Part shown: positions 17,279 to 25,526 of the stretch, piece after piece | Layout: every line of letters starts with the position of its first letter | How positions within the stretch are numbered: position 1 is the stretch's first letter | IMG/VR virus record: IMGVR_UViG_3300045999_008996 | Location: 124,001-188,000 of that record | Strand: one strand, 5' to 3' | Origin: a virus | Length of the DNA: 64,000 nucleotides | Translations under genes and position numbers: made by a program | The notes under the pieces: generated by a model | Told to the model about the DNA's origin: nothing | Seen by the model: the letters and a program-made list of their open reading frames with translations, nothing else | Databases searched by the model: none

Positions 17279-18140
17279 AAGCAAAATCACGACTGAAATT
17301 GGTTGCATCTTGAGATCTTTGTCCAGGGCCTTGTCTTTGAGTTCCTGGAGTAACTCCACGAATAATACCATTATTATAATACTCGTTTGTAATTGTTCTT
17401 GTGAGTTTATTGACATCAAAGAATGGAGAGTTATCAAATAAGTTTGGATTTTTGTATAGATCAATATTAGGTTGAAGCGTTTGTATGTTTTGTACAGAAG
17501 ATGTTAATGTGGAAGATCTATTTCTTTTCATAACATATCTAATGAATGAAAAAGAAACATTACATTTTAAAAGTTGACTTTGTTCATATGAAACTGCCAT
17601 TGAATTAATACTAATTGGAAATCCATAAACAAAAGTATAATCTAAAGTTGTTTGATTTTTTGGAACGTGATGATCTCTTTCAAATTTTGTTAGATAAAAA
17701 TTTACTTTATAGTCATTTGCATATGCCATTCTGTGATGAACATATGGACTTTCAAACTGAGTCCTTGTAAAAACATCACCTACTCCAGTAATATAATCAA
17801 TCCAAGTTTCAAAAAATTCAACAACTTTATAATTTCTATCTACATAAAAAGTCATATCAGCAGTCTCATCATATAATCTCCTATAAACCATTTTTTCACT
17901 CACACCATGATAGTCATTTGTTGCCTCGTGAGTTGCGAGTGCAGATCCAGGTAAATTTGCTTCTGAGCATAGTAAAGAAATATTGTCTACATCAAAAGAA
18001 GTAATTCCTCTTTGAGAAGCAAAAGATGATACGTCCGGAGGAACAGGTATTGTTAATCGATATAATGACGTTTGTGCAATAGTCAGTAATCTAGATTTAA
18101 CGTCACTTACTGTAATTCTATCTGGACGGATACCTGCCAT
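17277..18140 (-). CDS. gp54: Tail-tube-fold protein, gp54-like baseplate tube initiator
   Basis: 287 residues. YRLTIPVPPDV, LLCSEANLPGSALATHE, MVYRRLYDETADMTFYVD and VVEFFETWIDYITG are the strand-helix pattern of the T4 gp19/gp54 tube family, with VNFYLTKFERD and YTFVYGFPISINSM closing the barrel. The extra C-terminal 100 residues and the position beside gp26, gp48 and gp53 favour gp54 over the main tail tube. It is transcribed divergently from gp4; the plus-strand late promoter for gp4 lies two bases beyond its start. Confidence 0.7.
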   Translation of the reverse strand: MAGIRPDRITVSDVKSRLLTIAQTSLYRLTIPVPPDVSSFASQRGITSFDVDNISLLCSEANLPGSALATHEATNDYHGVSEKMVYRRLYDETADMTFYVDRNYKVVEFFETWIDYITGVGDVFTRTQFESPYVHHRMAYANDYKVNFYLTKFERDHHVPKNQTTLDYTFVYGFPISINSMAVSYEQSQLLKCNVSFSFIRYVMKRNRSSTLTSSVQNIQTLQPNIDLYKNPNLFDNSPFFDVNKLTRTITNEYYNNGIIRGVTPGTQRQGPGQRSQDATNFSRDFA

Positions 18141-18141
18141 C

Positions 18142-18149
18142 TATAAATA
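18142..18149 (+). promoter_or_regulatory. Late promoter TATAAATA (perfect consensus)
   Basis: Perfect T4 late element on the plus strand 30 bases before the gp4 ATG, inside the divergent gap between gp54 and gp4. Confidence 0.75.
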
Positions 18150-18179
18150 CTTTTACTGATATATTATGTATGCTGGAAA

Positions 18180-18626
18180 ATGGCGGAAAGTATTAAGAGT
18201 ATCTACAAACCATCCTATCCAGAAAAATACAAAGGAGATGCAAATAATATAATTTGCAGAAGCAGTTGGGAACGCAAGTTTTGCTATTATTGCGATCATA
18301 ATCCTAGTATTATATCCTGGGCTTCAGAAGAATTTTGTATTGGTTATATATCTCCTGTAGACGGTAAAATGCATCGTTATTTTCCAGATTACCTCATTAA
18401 GGTCCAGGAATCATCAGGAAAGATTAAAACTTATGTGATTGAAGTAAAACCAAAGAAACAAACAGTTCCACCAAAACAAAAATCAAGAGTGACTAAATCA
18501 TACCTACACGAATGTAGAACTTATGCAGTCAATCAAGCAAAGTGGAAAGCAGCACAGGAATGGTGTGCGGATAGAATGTTAGAATTTAAAGTCATTACAG
18601 AAGAAGAACTTTTTAACTCACGATAA
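18180..18626 (+). CDS. gp4: Head completion nuclease, gp4-like
   Basis: 148 residues. SIYKPSYPEKYKGD, ICRSSWERKFCYYCD, YFPDYLIKV and YVIEVKPKK match the T4 gp4 (gp50/65) head completion protein, which has a TnsA/restriction-endonuclease-like core (W/E..., FPD, EVKPK). It seals filled heads and is needed for DNA end processing and tail joining. The stop overlaps the next ATG by one base. Confidence 0.85.
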   Translation: MAESIKSIYKPSYPEKYKGDANNIICRSSWERKFCYYCDHNPSIISWASEEFCIGYISPVDGKMHRYFPDYLIKVQESSGKIKTYVIEVKPKKQTVPPKQKSRVTKSYLHECRTYAVNQAKWKAAQEWCADRMLEFKVITEEELFNSR

Positions 18627-19012
18627 TGGCACAAGGTTTCGGTCAGTATGCTAATGTTCCTCCACGAATGAGAGAACTTAAAAAGAAAATTGATGAGGCT
18701 GGAACTAATGATCCAGAAGATCTAATGTTAATCATTATGGATACACTCAAAGAAGAAGTGTTATATCCAGAACCAGGAAAGTTTTATACCTTCATTTATA
18801 ATCCAAAAACACCGGAGATTGAGTATGATCAACATCCATTGATTGCTTGTACTTCATTGGAAAGATGGGGATTTAAAGCAATCAATTTTCATTGGAGAGA
18901 AGGAAGACAATATACTTGGGAAGAAGTTGCAGGAAAACTTCACGTTATAAAGTATGATGAACTTGATGAAATGTTATCTATACCTTATGCAAAATTCCGT
19001 CTAAATAAATAA
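18626..19012 (+). CDS. Conserved hypothetical protein between gp4 and gp48
   Basis: 128 residues: MAQGFGQYANVPPRMREL followed by GKFYTFIYNPKTPEIEYDQH, PLIACTSLERWGFKAINFHW and RQYTWEEVAGKLHVI. A compact alpha/beta protein with aromatic clusters. The pattern seems familiar from T4-like marine phages, but I cannot give it a function. Co-expression with gp4, gp48 and gp53 suggests a head or baseplate role. Confidence 0.75.
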   Translation: MAQGFGQYANVPPRMRELKKKIDEAGTNDPEDLMLIIMDTLKEEVLYPEPGKFYTFIYNPKTPEIEYDQHPLIACTSLERWGFKAINFHWREGRQYTWEEVAGKLHVIKYDELDEMLSIPYAKFRLNK

Positions 19013-19023
19013 AAACTCTTTAA

Positions 19024-20256
19024 ATGCCAACGAGTCCATCATATAGTTTATTTGATAAAGTTTATGGTCTCGGAACTTACGAGACGGTCACTAACGGAGA
19101 TTTTTATACTGTGAAAAAAACTCCGACTCTTGATATTCGTCAAGCAGAAATAAACACTGCCGCAACATCCGGTAATTTAAATACTGATGGATCGATCACT
19201 TATGCCAATATATTTTCGAAAGGAAATTATGAACAATTAGGTGCTCCAAGCTCTTGGATGGGATCATTGGCAAACGATCCTACTTATTGGGGTACTATTA
19301 ATCAATCAATCGGTTACTTATCAGATAATACAAATAATTTTGCATTTGCTGCAGACTTGAACGATTCTGTACTAGGTGCAGCACCTGACCCAACTCAAAA
19401 TTCTTTATCTGGAGATGGTAGTCAATTAAGATATCCTTTATCTAATGATGGTAAGTATGACTATCTAAAAATATCAACTCACGAATTAATAAGGAATGCT
19501 GACCTTTTAAGTGGTAGCGGTCTAACTGTTGCTGGTCCAGAAGAACAACTTAGTAGTGCTATAGGACCAACCATTGCTCTTCCAATGCAACCAGGAATTT
19601 CTGATAACAATTCTGTTGACTGGGGAGCAGATCAATTAAATCCACTTCAATTACTTGGAGCAAGGGCGGCCGCGACTGGAATAGAAAACTTTGCTCAACT
19701 AAAAGTTGGTGAAGGATTTAGCGCCATGGTAAATCAAGTTTTAACAGGAATTAGGCAGGCTGGAGGAGATATAAATGAAAGCGATATCGTGTCTTACTTT
19801 GCAGGACAAGCAGTTGGTGCAAATATCTTTACAAGATCTACAGGAAAGGTAATCAATCCAAATCTCGAATTACTCTTTAGAGGACCTCAACTCAGATCTT
19901 TTAATTATGCATTTAGATTTACTCCAAGAGATCCCGAAGAAGCAAAAACCGTCAAAACAATAATTAAACATTTTAAAAAACATATGGCAGTAAAAAGGAG
20001 TGGTGCTGGATTATTTCTAAAAACTCCAGATGTTTTTAAATTACAATATGTTTATTTAAATGGAGATCAACATCCATTTTTAAATAAAATTAAACCATGT
20101 GCGTTAACTAACTTTAATGTTGATTATACTCCCGATGGAAGTTATATGACATATAAAGATGGGTCTATGACTTCTTATAGTGTCACAATGCAGTTTTCAG
20201 AATTGGCTCCAATCTATGACATTGATTATAACGATTCCGACGACATGGGTTACTAA
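19024..20256 (+). CDS. gp48: Baseplate tail tube cap, gp48-like
   Basis: 410 residues. The C-terminal third (LELLFRGPQLRSFNYAFRFT, PRDPEEAKTVKTIIKHFKKH, LKTPDVFKLQYVYLNGDQH, KIKPCALTNFNVDYTPDGSY, VTMQFSELAPIYD) is the T4 tail-cap domain. Gp48 sits on the baseplate and starts tube polymerisation with gp54. An AATAAATA element at 19004-19011 may give extra late transcription. Followed by gp53 after two bases. Confidence 0.85.
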   Translation: MPTSPSYSLFDKVYGLGTYETVTNGDFYTVKKTPTLDIRQAEINTAATSGNLNTDGSITYANIFSKGNYEQLGAPSSWMGSLANDPTYWGTINQSIGYLSDNTNNFAFAADLNDSVLGAAPDPTQNSLSGDGSQLRYPLSNDGKYDYLKISTHELIRNADLLSGSGLTVAGPEEQLSSAIGPTIALPMQPGISDNNSVDWGADQLNPLQLLGARAAATGIENFAQLKVGEGFSAMVNQVLTGIRQAGGDINESDIVSYFAGQAVGANIFTRSTGKVINPNLELLFRGPQLRSFNYAFRFTPRDPEEAKTVKTIIKHFKKHMAVKRSGAGLFLKTPDVFKLQYVYLNGDQHPFLNKIKPCALTNFNVDYTPDGSYMTYKDGSMTSYSVTMQFSELAPIYDIDYNDSDDMGY

Positions 20257-20258
20257 AA

Positions 20259-21362
20259 ATGACTAAACCATACTTTAGACAAGTTCCCAACTTCGATTAT
20301 GTCTCCAGAAATCCAGGAGAAAAATATATCTCAGAATATATTCCAGTCAAGAATCTATTCAAGCGTGGAAAACTTCGTGAATATATTTTTGGTAATCTTA
20401 CATTCTTTGAAAAATATGCAGTCATAGGTGACGAAAGACCTGACAATGTTGCTAATAAGTTTTATGGAGATTCAACTTTAGACTGGGTGGTGCTTCTCTC
20501 AAACAACATTCTGAATATTCAATCGGAATGGCCATTGACTCAAAGAACTTTTGATAAGGCGATGTTGCAAAAGTATGGAACAATGAAAGCGGCGGTAGAA
20601 TATTATAAAGAACGTGGAATATCTATTGACGAGTTCTCAATTGCACTTACAGATGAACTTGCTTATGAAATTTTATACAATGGAATTCATCATTATGAAA
20701 CTGAAGAAATTAAAAACTCATTAGGAATTACTGTACTTCAAGGTGGTTTAAGAATTTCTCCAACCTGGAAAACTAGTGGAAATTTTATAGAAACAATCAA
20801 CTCAACAATTACAAATATTTCTGCTTACACAACTGATGAAAACGGTTTTGTTATTCCAAGTAAAACAGTAAGTGTTTTTATGCAAGATAATGTCCCAGCA
20901 AGTATTGGAGATCAAGTTACCATTGACGGAGTTTCTGAAATAGAATATAACGGAAAGCACGTAATCACATCAATATCTGAGAATAAATTTACTTATGAAC
21001 TTCCAGAAATACCAAATGTTATTATCCCAACAGTATCAACATCTGGTCAAGAACAAGTCATTTACACAATCATAGAAAATTCAGAAAATAGTAATACAAC
21101 CAATCCACGTTATTATGAATATTGGGATGCAGGTCTTGGTTATTCCGTTTTAGTTCCTTCAACTTCTTTTGTAAAGGTGGTTACTAATTATGAGTATGAA
21201 TTAAATATAGAAGAAGCAAAAAGAAACATTTATATTCTCAAACCAAGATATCTAAATGTAATCTTTAATGATATGGATGATATTATGCCATATAAAAAAG
21301 GTTCTCAGCAATATGTTACTGAGAACCTTAAGCGTGGTGATAATATCAGACTCTATGAATAA
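20259..21362 (+). CDS. gp53: Baseplate wedge subunit, gp53-like
   Basis: 367 residues. The N-terminal third (YFRQVPNFDYVSRNPGEKY, LREYIFGNLTFFEKY, DERPDNVANKFYGDSTLDWV, VLLSNNILNIQSEWPLTQ) is the gp53 fold. A beta-rich insertion of about 120 residues (170-290) makes it longer than T4 gp53. The last 20 codons contain an 11-bp inverted repeat that reads as a terminator for gp32 on the other strand. Converges with gp32 with no spacer. Confidence 0.85.
   Translation: MTKPYFRQVPNFDYVSRNPGEKYISEYIPVKNLFKRGKLREYIFGNLTFFEKYAVIGDERPDNVANKFYGDSTLDWVVLLSNNILNIQSEWPLTQRTFDKAMLQKYGTMKAAVEYYKERGISIDEFSIALTDELAYEILYNGIHHYETEEIKNSLGITVLQGGLRISPTWKTSGNFIETINSTITNISAYTTDENGFVIPSKTVSVFMQDNVPASIGDQVTIDGVSEIEYNGKHVITSISENKFTYELPEIPNVIIPTVSTSGQEQVIYTIIENSENSNTTNPRYYEYWDAGLGYSVLVPSTSFVKVVTNYEYELNIEEAKRNIYILKPRYLNVIFNDMDDIMPYKKGSQQYVTENLKRGDNIRLYE
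21293..21329 (-). terminator. gp32 terminator inside the gp53 coding region
   Basis: Perfect 11-bp stem AAGGTTCTCAG/CTGAGAACCTT with a 10-base loop, followed on the minus strand by TTTTTTATA. It lies about 35 bases past the gp32 stop, antisense to the gp53 C-terminus. Confidence 0.8.
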
Positions 21363-22316
21363 TCAATCTTCAGCAAGACGTTGGAAGTAACTCAGAGCAT
21401 CATCTTCATCCTCATCGTCTGAAGTAACTTTAGGAAGTGAAGGAGACTTACTACGATTGTACGAATCTTCTAGTTCTTCCATTACTTTACTTTCACGACT
21501 TACAGGAGCACTGTAAGATTCGTATTCATCCTCTTGTTCCACTACAGCACGAGACTGAGTAGGAGTGTTAGTTCCACCAACACCAAGAACATAATTCATA
21601 CGCTTTTCAAGATCTTCATATGACTTGAACTGGTCTGGAGCAGTGATTGCAGAGAGAGAATATTCTTTCTTCCAGATTGCTTCAAGTGCATCGTCATCAT
21701 CAAGGAGAGGAGCAACACGATCAAACTCAGACTTATCGTAGTTCCAATAACCATCCTTCTTCACAATCTTGATTTTGAAATTTGCACCTTGCCAGAAATC
21801 AAAAGGATTGATTGGATCTTCATCATCAAACTCGGGTTGCATAGCATTCAGAATCTTATCAAAGATCTTTTTACCATACTTGAAGAGAAATACTTTACCT
21901 TCGTTTTGTGGATTTGCGGGGTCCCTTACAACGTAAATATTGGAGTAATAAGACAGTTTACGTTTTTGCTTACGAACAGTGTCCTTATCCTTTTCGCTAC
22001 CACTGTTCCACAGACCACGATTATATTCACTCACAGGGTCCTTCTGACCAATAGTAGTCAGACTGTTTTCAATATACCAACCACCAGGACCTTGGAAAGC
22101 ATGGGTATACATCTTTACCCAAGGAACATCTTCACCATCAGGAGCGGGCAGGAAGCGAATTACTGCAGAACCTACACCTGTTTTATCCATTTCTGGTTTC
22201 CAGAGACGTTCATCAGCACCACCAGAAGTGGTATTCATCTTCTCTACTTGCTTCACCAGTTTCTCAGTCAGTGAACCAAGAGAAGATTGCTTTTTCAGAT
22301 TTGCAAAATTAGACAT
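21363..22316 (-). CDS. gp32: Single-stranded DNA-binding protein gp32
   Basis: 317 residues. LEKL-type N-terminal region (SLGSLTEKLVKQVEKM), core VIRFLPAP, WYIENSLTTIGQKDPVSEYN, KLSYYSNIYVVRDPANPQNE, GKVFLFKYGKKIFDKI, and an acidic C-terminal tail (SDDEDEDDALSYF) that recruits replication proteins. The T4 zinc ligands CxxC are replaced (KDPVSEY), so this version appears zinc-free. It has a strong promoter in the upstream gene (22361-22389) and an SD-like GAGG before the ATG. Confidence 0.92.
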   Translation of the reverse strand: MSNFANLKKQSSLGSLTEKLVKQVEKMNTTSGGADERLWKPEMDKTGVGSAVIRFLPAPDGEDVPWVKMYTHAFQGPGGWYIENSLTTIGQKDPVSEYNRGLWNSGSEKDKDTVRKQKRKLSYYSNIYVVRDPANPQNEGKVFLFKYGKKIFDKILNAMQPEFDDEDPINPFDFWQGANFKIKIVKKDGYWNYDKSEFDRVAPLLDDDDALEAIWKKEYSLSAITAPDQFKSYEDLEKRMNYVLGVGGTNTPTQSRAVVEQEDEYESYSAPVSRESKVMEELEDSYNRSKSPSLPKVTSDDEDEDDALSYFQRLAED

Positions 22317-22360
22317 TTGTACCTCGTATTTGTTGAGATTTGGCCTTTGTGTACTTCGTT

Positions 22361-22389
22361 ATTCTACAGGTCAGAACCTGTTTTGTCAA
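22361..22389 (-). promoter_or_regulatory. Sigma-70-type promoter TTGACA-N17-TAGAAT for gp32
   Basis: Perfect -35, 5/6 -10 and 17-base spacing. The -35 lies in the last codons of the gene upstream, and gp32 starts about 45 bases downstream. Confidence 0.7.
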
Positions 22390-22708
22390 TCTGTTTTTTC
22401 ATCGTCTCAAGCATCTTGGACATGTTAGTAAGAATGATATTCATATCTACATTGGGAGGCAGACCCATCATCACAGCAGATTCTGCAATACGCTTCTTCA
22501 TTTCCTGTGCTTCGGGGTCATCAGAAAGACTCAGACGTGTATAGAGAATTTGTTGTTTGCTCAAAAGTTTTTCAAGAAGATTAACATGATGAATCTTATC
22601 CTCTTTTGTCATTAATGGAAACTTAAAAACGCTTCCATAAATTTCTTCTTGCAGTTCAGAAATTTCAGACATCTCTGCGCGAACGACTTCAGAATCAAAA
22701 AAATTCAT
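22364..22708 (-). CDS. DUF1825-like cyanobacterial-type protein
   Basis: 114 residues: NFFDSEVVRAEMSEISELQ, then LLEKLLSKQQILYTRLSLSDD, then a G+PPNVDMN.I..NMSKMLETMK ending. This order (FFDSE start, LY.R..LS.D centre, G/PP..M..M...+.MK end) resembles the cyanobacterial DUF1825 family. It is not gp33, which is identified elsewhere in the block. Strong SD (AGGAG). Function unknown; its place beside gp32 suggests replication or early host interaction. Confidence 0.65.
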   Translation of the reverse strand: MNFFDSEVVRAEMSEISELQEEIYGSVFKFPLMTKEDKIHHVNLLEKLLSKQQILYTRLSLSDDPEAQEMKKRIAESAVMMGLPPNVDMNIILTNMSKMLETMKKQIDKTGSDL

Positions 22709-22744
22709 TTTTCTCCTAAGATTACTTCTTTCAAACTAAGTACT

Positions 22745-23152
22745 TTAATATTTATTTTTGTTTTTTTCGTAATATTCATTATGCATTTTTTTGAGTTTTT
22801 CTTTATTTTCTTTTCTATATTTTTCCTGTGCTTCTTTTATTTTTTCCTTATTCTTTTGTCTGTACAATTTATCAATTTCTCTTTTTCTTTCTCTATTTTC
22901 TTCTCTCCATTTTCTTTGTTGTTCTAATCTTTTTTCTTTACTTCTCTCTCTACTTTCTTTCCACTTTTGCAATTTTTCTTCTGGAGTATATTTTGTATTT
23001 GCTTTAGAGATTGCCTCTTTTGCTTCATCTGTATGGTTCCATCCTTTCTTTCCCCATCCAGTATTAGAATATATTGGAGTGTCATCAACATCCAAATATT
23101 CTGGTCCATCGACACAAAACAACTCATTTAAAGAGCGACAGTCGAAATTCAT
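22745..23152 (-). CDS. NUMOD-like charged protein, possible homing-endonuclease remnant
   Basis: 135 residues. WGKKGWNHTDEAKEAISKAN resembles a NUMOD3 DNA-binding motif of GIY-YIG/HNH homing enzymes. The rest is a Lys/Glu/Arg helix with YRKENKEKL-type repeats common as linkers in such enzymes. No catalytic GIY-YIG or HNH core is visible, so it may be a free-standing remnant. Its leader holds early and late promoter elements inside a 9-bp inverted repeat. Confidence 0.55.
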   Translation of the reverse strand: MNFDCRSLNELFCVDGPEYLDVDDTPIYSNTGWGKKGWNHTDEAKEAISKANTKYTPEEKLQKWKESRERSKEKRLEQQRKWREENRERKREIDKLYRQKNKEKIKEAQEKYRKENKEKLKKMHNEYYEKNKNKY

Positions 23153-23161
23153 ATTCTTTTA

Positions 23162-23220
23162 GTAGGGGTAATATTATTTATATTATAAATGCGGGACTTA
23201 CACAAGTCAAATACCCCTAC
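23162..23220 (-). promoter_or_regulatory. Dual-promoter leader inside a 9-bp inverted repeat
   Basis: TTGACT-N17-TATAAT (23182-23210) and perfect late TATAAATA (23175-23182) overlap. They are flanked by GTAGGGGTA (23162-23170) and TACCCCTAC (23212-23220), which would pair in any read-through RNA. Confidence 0.6.
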
Positions 23221-23240
23221 CCGACTTTGCTGCCCGCAAA

Positions 23241-23840
23241 TTATAAAATTATTTCTTTGAGAATTTTTTTGAATTTAAAAATATTTATCTGAAGAAATGG
23301 ATTATATTTTTTAATCCGACGACTGACGGTTTGCCACACCGGATCTTGAAGTTTTTTATCAAAGTTGTTTGAATATGCAAAAATTTTATCTAAGAGAACC
23401 ATTGTCTCTAGAGAAATCTTACCACTCAAATACTTCTTTAAAAGAACAGGATGTCCTTTTGAACACTTAAAGACATCCTCAAATTTATTTTCTTCAAACA
23501 GAGATTGACTCTCTTCCTTGAAGACATATGAAAGTGATTGTACTTTTTTCTGCCAGTTTTGGTATCTTGTTTCACCCTCTTTAATCATTTCACCGATCCA
23601 AAGAGATTCTGGATCATTACAAGATACAAAATTAGCAACAAAAAAATCTAGAATTTCCTGATCTGTTTTTTGTCTTGATATCTTTTCAAACCACATCCTA
23701 TCTTTTCGTTTATAAAAAGACTGAATAGTTGCCCTCGATTTTCCACAGTACTTATGATAGTCATAACTATCTTTCGTAAAATGATTTTTCAAAGACAAGT
23801 AGCATTTGTATGCATCAAAGGGGACCACTTTAGGTATCAT
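23241..23840 (-). CDS. gp59: Helicase loader gp59
   Basis: 199 residues. FDAYKCYLSLKNHFTKDSYD, SFYKRKDRMWFEKIS, FFVANFVSCNDPESLWIGEM and MVLLDKIFAYSNNFDK parallel T4 gp59, which loads the gp41 helicase onto gp32-covered forked DNA. Length matches T4 (217). Shares its start with the gp33 stop. Confidence 0.85.
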   Translation of the reverse strand: MIPKVVPFDAYKCYLSLKNHFTKDSYDYHKYCGKSRATIQSFYKRKDRMWFEKISRQKTDQEILDFFVANFVSCNDPESLWIGEMIKEGETRYQNWQKKVQSLSYVFKEESQSLFEENKFEDVFKCSKGHPVLLKKYLSGKISLETMVLLDKIFAYSNNFDKKLQDPVWQTVSRRIKKYNPFLQINIFKFKKILKEIIL

Positions 23841-24097
23841 TAAAAAATTAATTTTGCACGGGAAGTTTTCTTGAGAAAATTAAGTTCCATTGCTTCATAC
23901 TTAATCTTCTCTTTCAAAGGTTTTGAAATGAGTTTAGGAACTGACTCCAGATCTATATTATTCTGCTCACAAAAGTAAATGATTGCATCAATATAGTTCA
24001 TTTCAACATTAACTTGTACAAGATTTTCGATTTCTTGTGCAAATCGTGATGGGCAGAAGAACTTGCTTTCGAGTACCTTTTCTAATTCATTCTCCAT
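23840..24097 (-). CDS. gp33: Late transcription co-activator gp33
   Basis: 85 residues from MENELEKV (ATG 24095-24097, preceded by TTAGGTCAG); an ATG eight codons upstream is possible. MNYIDAIIYFCEQNNIDLES, VPKLISKPLKEKIKYEA, MELNFLKK aligns by eye with T4 gp33 (EATTAFLEENSI, FAKFIPSGIIEKIQSEA). gp33 links the host polymerase to the gp45 clamp and late sigma gp55, which recognise the NATAAATA elements found throughout this window. Own promoter at 24150-24178. Confidence 0.85.
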   Translation of the reverse strand: MENELEKVLESKFFCPSRFAQEIENLVQVNVEMNYIDAIIYFCEQNNIDLESVPKLISKPLKEKIKYEAMELNFLKKTSRAKLIF

Positions 24098-24767
24098 CTG
24101 ACCTAATATTGTGATGTACAAATTCTTTAATATAACGAACTAGTAGTCTAATATAGTCTGCTTTGTTCCTTTTGTCAAATACTTTAACCTCACCACCAGG
24201 AGTTACCATCAAAGTAATTAATTTAACAGGAGGAATGTCGGTGAGTTCATAGTAAGCAGCGGCATAAAAAGTTTCTTGAACGAAGTAATTTTCAATCCAC
24301 TCTTCTGGTTTGATTTTTTCTGAAGTCTTAAAGTCAATAACTGCCAACTCCCCCTCATATTCAGCAATACAATCAACTCGTCCAGCAAGTCCCAAATATT
24401 TTGAATAGAGAGTTCTTTCAATCGCGTGAATATTATTTATCTTATCAAGATAAGGTTTCGCGTGGTGAAACATAAACTTTGTCAGGGGTTGATAATCATC
24501 CCAGTTTAGTTCTTTGTTTTCAAGATAATCCTGACAGACTTGGTGAAAATCAGTTCCTCTTGCTGTTGCCTTCTTAGTGATTGCGTTTGCTTTTTCTACA
24601 CCAACTCTCTTTCTCCATTCAACAAAAATTTGCCTATTGTAAAAAGAAGTTACTGAAGTAATTGAAGGCACCCATTGACCATCAGGAAGATGGTACAGAC
24701 GGATGCCATTCGTTTCTTTCTTTTCTAATTCAAGATCACCCAAGTAATTATGATGAATAAAACTCAT
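24087..24767 (-). CDS. PD-(D/E)XK exonuclease, MGME1/Cas4-like
   Basis: 226 residues. RGTDFHQVCQDYLE, LAGRVDCIAEYEGELAVIDFK and TS.K, QETFYAAAYYE form the D-x(n)-D-F-K and QxxxY signature of the PD-(D/E)XK superfamily. A 5'-3' or flap exonuclease role in phage recombination or replication is likely. Overlaps phoH start by four bases (ATGA). Confidence 0.8.
   Translation of the reverse strand: MSFIHHNYLGDLELEKKETNGIRLYHLPDGQWVPSITSVTSFYNRQIFVEWRKRVGVEKANAITKKATARGTDFHQVCQDYLENKELNWDDYQPLTKFMFHHAKPYLDKINNIHAIERTLYSKYLGLAGRVDCIAEYEGELAVIDFKTSEKIKPEEWIENYFVQETFYAAAYYELTDIPPVKLITLMVTPGGEVKVFDKRNKADYIRLLVRYIKEFVHHNIRSDGE
24150..24178 (-). promoter_or_regulatory. Sigma-70-type promoter TTGACA-N17-TATATT for gp33
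   Basis: Lies in the last third of the exonuclease gene; the predicted start is about 45 bases before the gp33 ATG. Confidence 0.6.
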
Positions 24768-25519
24768 ACACCAACTTCCATTTTAGCAAGGATATATTCC
24801 TTCACGAATCCAGAACGAACAATATCGTCAACTTCAAATTCAATAATATCAATTGAAGGCATCACACGAAGAATTTTCATAAAATCAACAATTCCATTCT
24901 TTTCATTCGTTTTAATAAGATCACTTTGAGTAGCATCGCCACAGAAACAAATCTTACTATTTTCACCAACTCGGGTAATTATACTATCAAGTTCGTGAAA
25001 GTTCAAGTTTTGGAATTCATCTACGATAATGATTGCATTATCAAGAGTAGTTCCACGAATAAATGAAGTGCTCCAAAAACTAATTGTTCCTTGAGTTTTA
25101 AGATTTCCATAGAGCATCTCAAAAGATGCATCATCTGGCATTTGGAACATATACTTTACCATATTCTTATAAGGAATTTGATAAAGAGAAGACTTATCTT
25201 CATGGTCTCCTGGAAGGAAACCAATTTCACGAGTAGCAACGAGAGACCTTACGATATAGATTTTTTCATAAGGACTTCTTTCATCTAAAACATCTTGAAG
25301 AGCATTATATAAAGTGATGAATGTTTTACCTGTTCCTGCACATCCATAAGCAACAATATTTTGATTTTTTTCGTATGATTTGTATAAAAGTTTTTGATTA
25401 TCCGTGAGAGGTTCAATATCTCTCATCAAATCAGCACCAATTGGTTTTTTGCGTTTCATTTGCTTTGCGGTCATTCCAACGCCAATTGGTTGATCTTCTG
25501 CCCTTCTTCTTCTTGCCAT
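24764..25519 (-). CDS. phoH: PhoH-like ATPase
   Basis: 251 residues. Walker A GCAGTGKTF (about 58-66), Walker B IIIVDEFQNL, and sensor ICFCGDATQSDL. Common in cyanophages whatever the host phosphate status; PhoH proteins are SF1-like RNA/DNA ATPases. The basic N-terminus (MARRRRAEDQPIG) is typical. Sits directly upstream of the exonuclease in one transcript. Confidence 0.9.
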   Translation of the reverse strand: MARRRRAEDQPIGVGMTAKQMKRKKPIGADLMRDIEPLTDNQKLLYKSYEKNQNIVAYGCAGTGKTFITLYNALQDVLDERSPYEKIYIVRSLVATREIGFLPGDHEDKSSLYQIPYKNMVKYMFQMPDDASFEMLYGNLKTQGTISFWSTSFIRGTTLDNAIIIVDEFQNLNFHELDSIITRVGENSKICFCGDATQSDLIKTNEKNGIVDFMKILRVMPSIDIIEFEVDDIVRSGFVKEYILAKMEVGV

Positions 25520-25526
25520 AGAATAA

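Noticed and set aside
22745-23152. Complete GIY-YIG or HNH nuclease
   Set aside because: Only NUMOD-like and charged linker parts are seen; no catalytic core.
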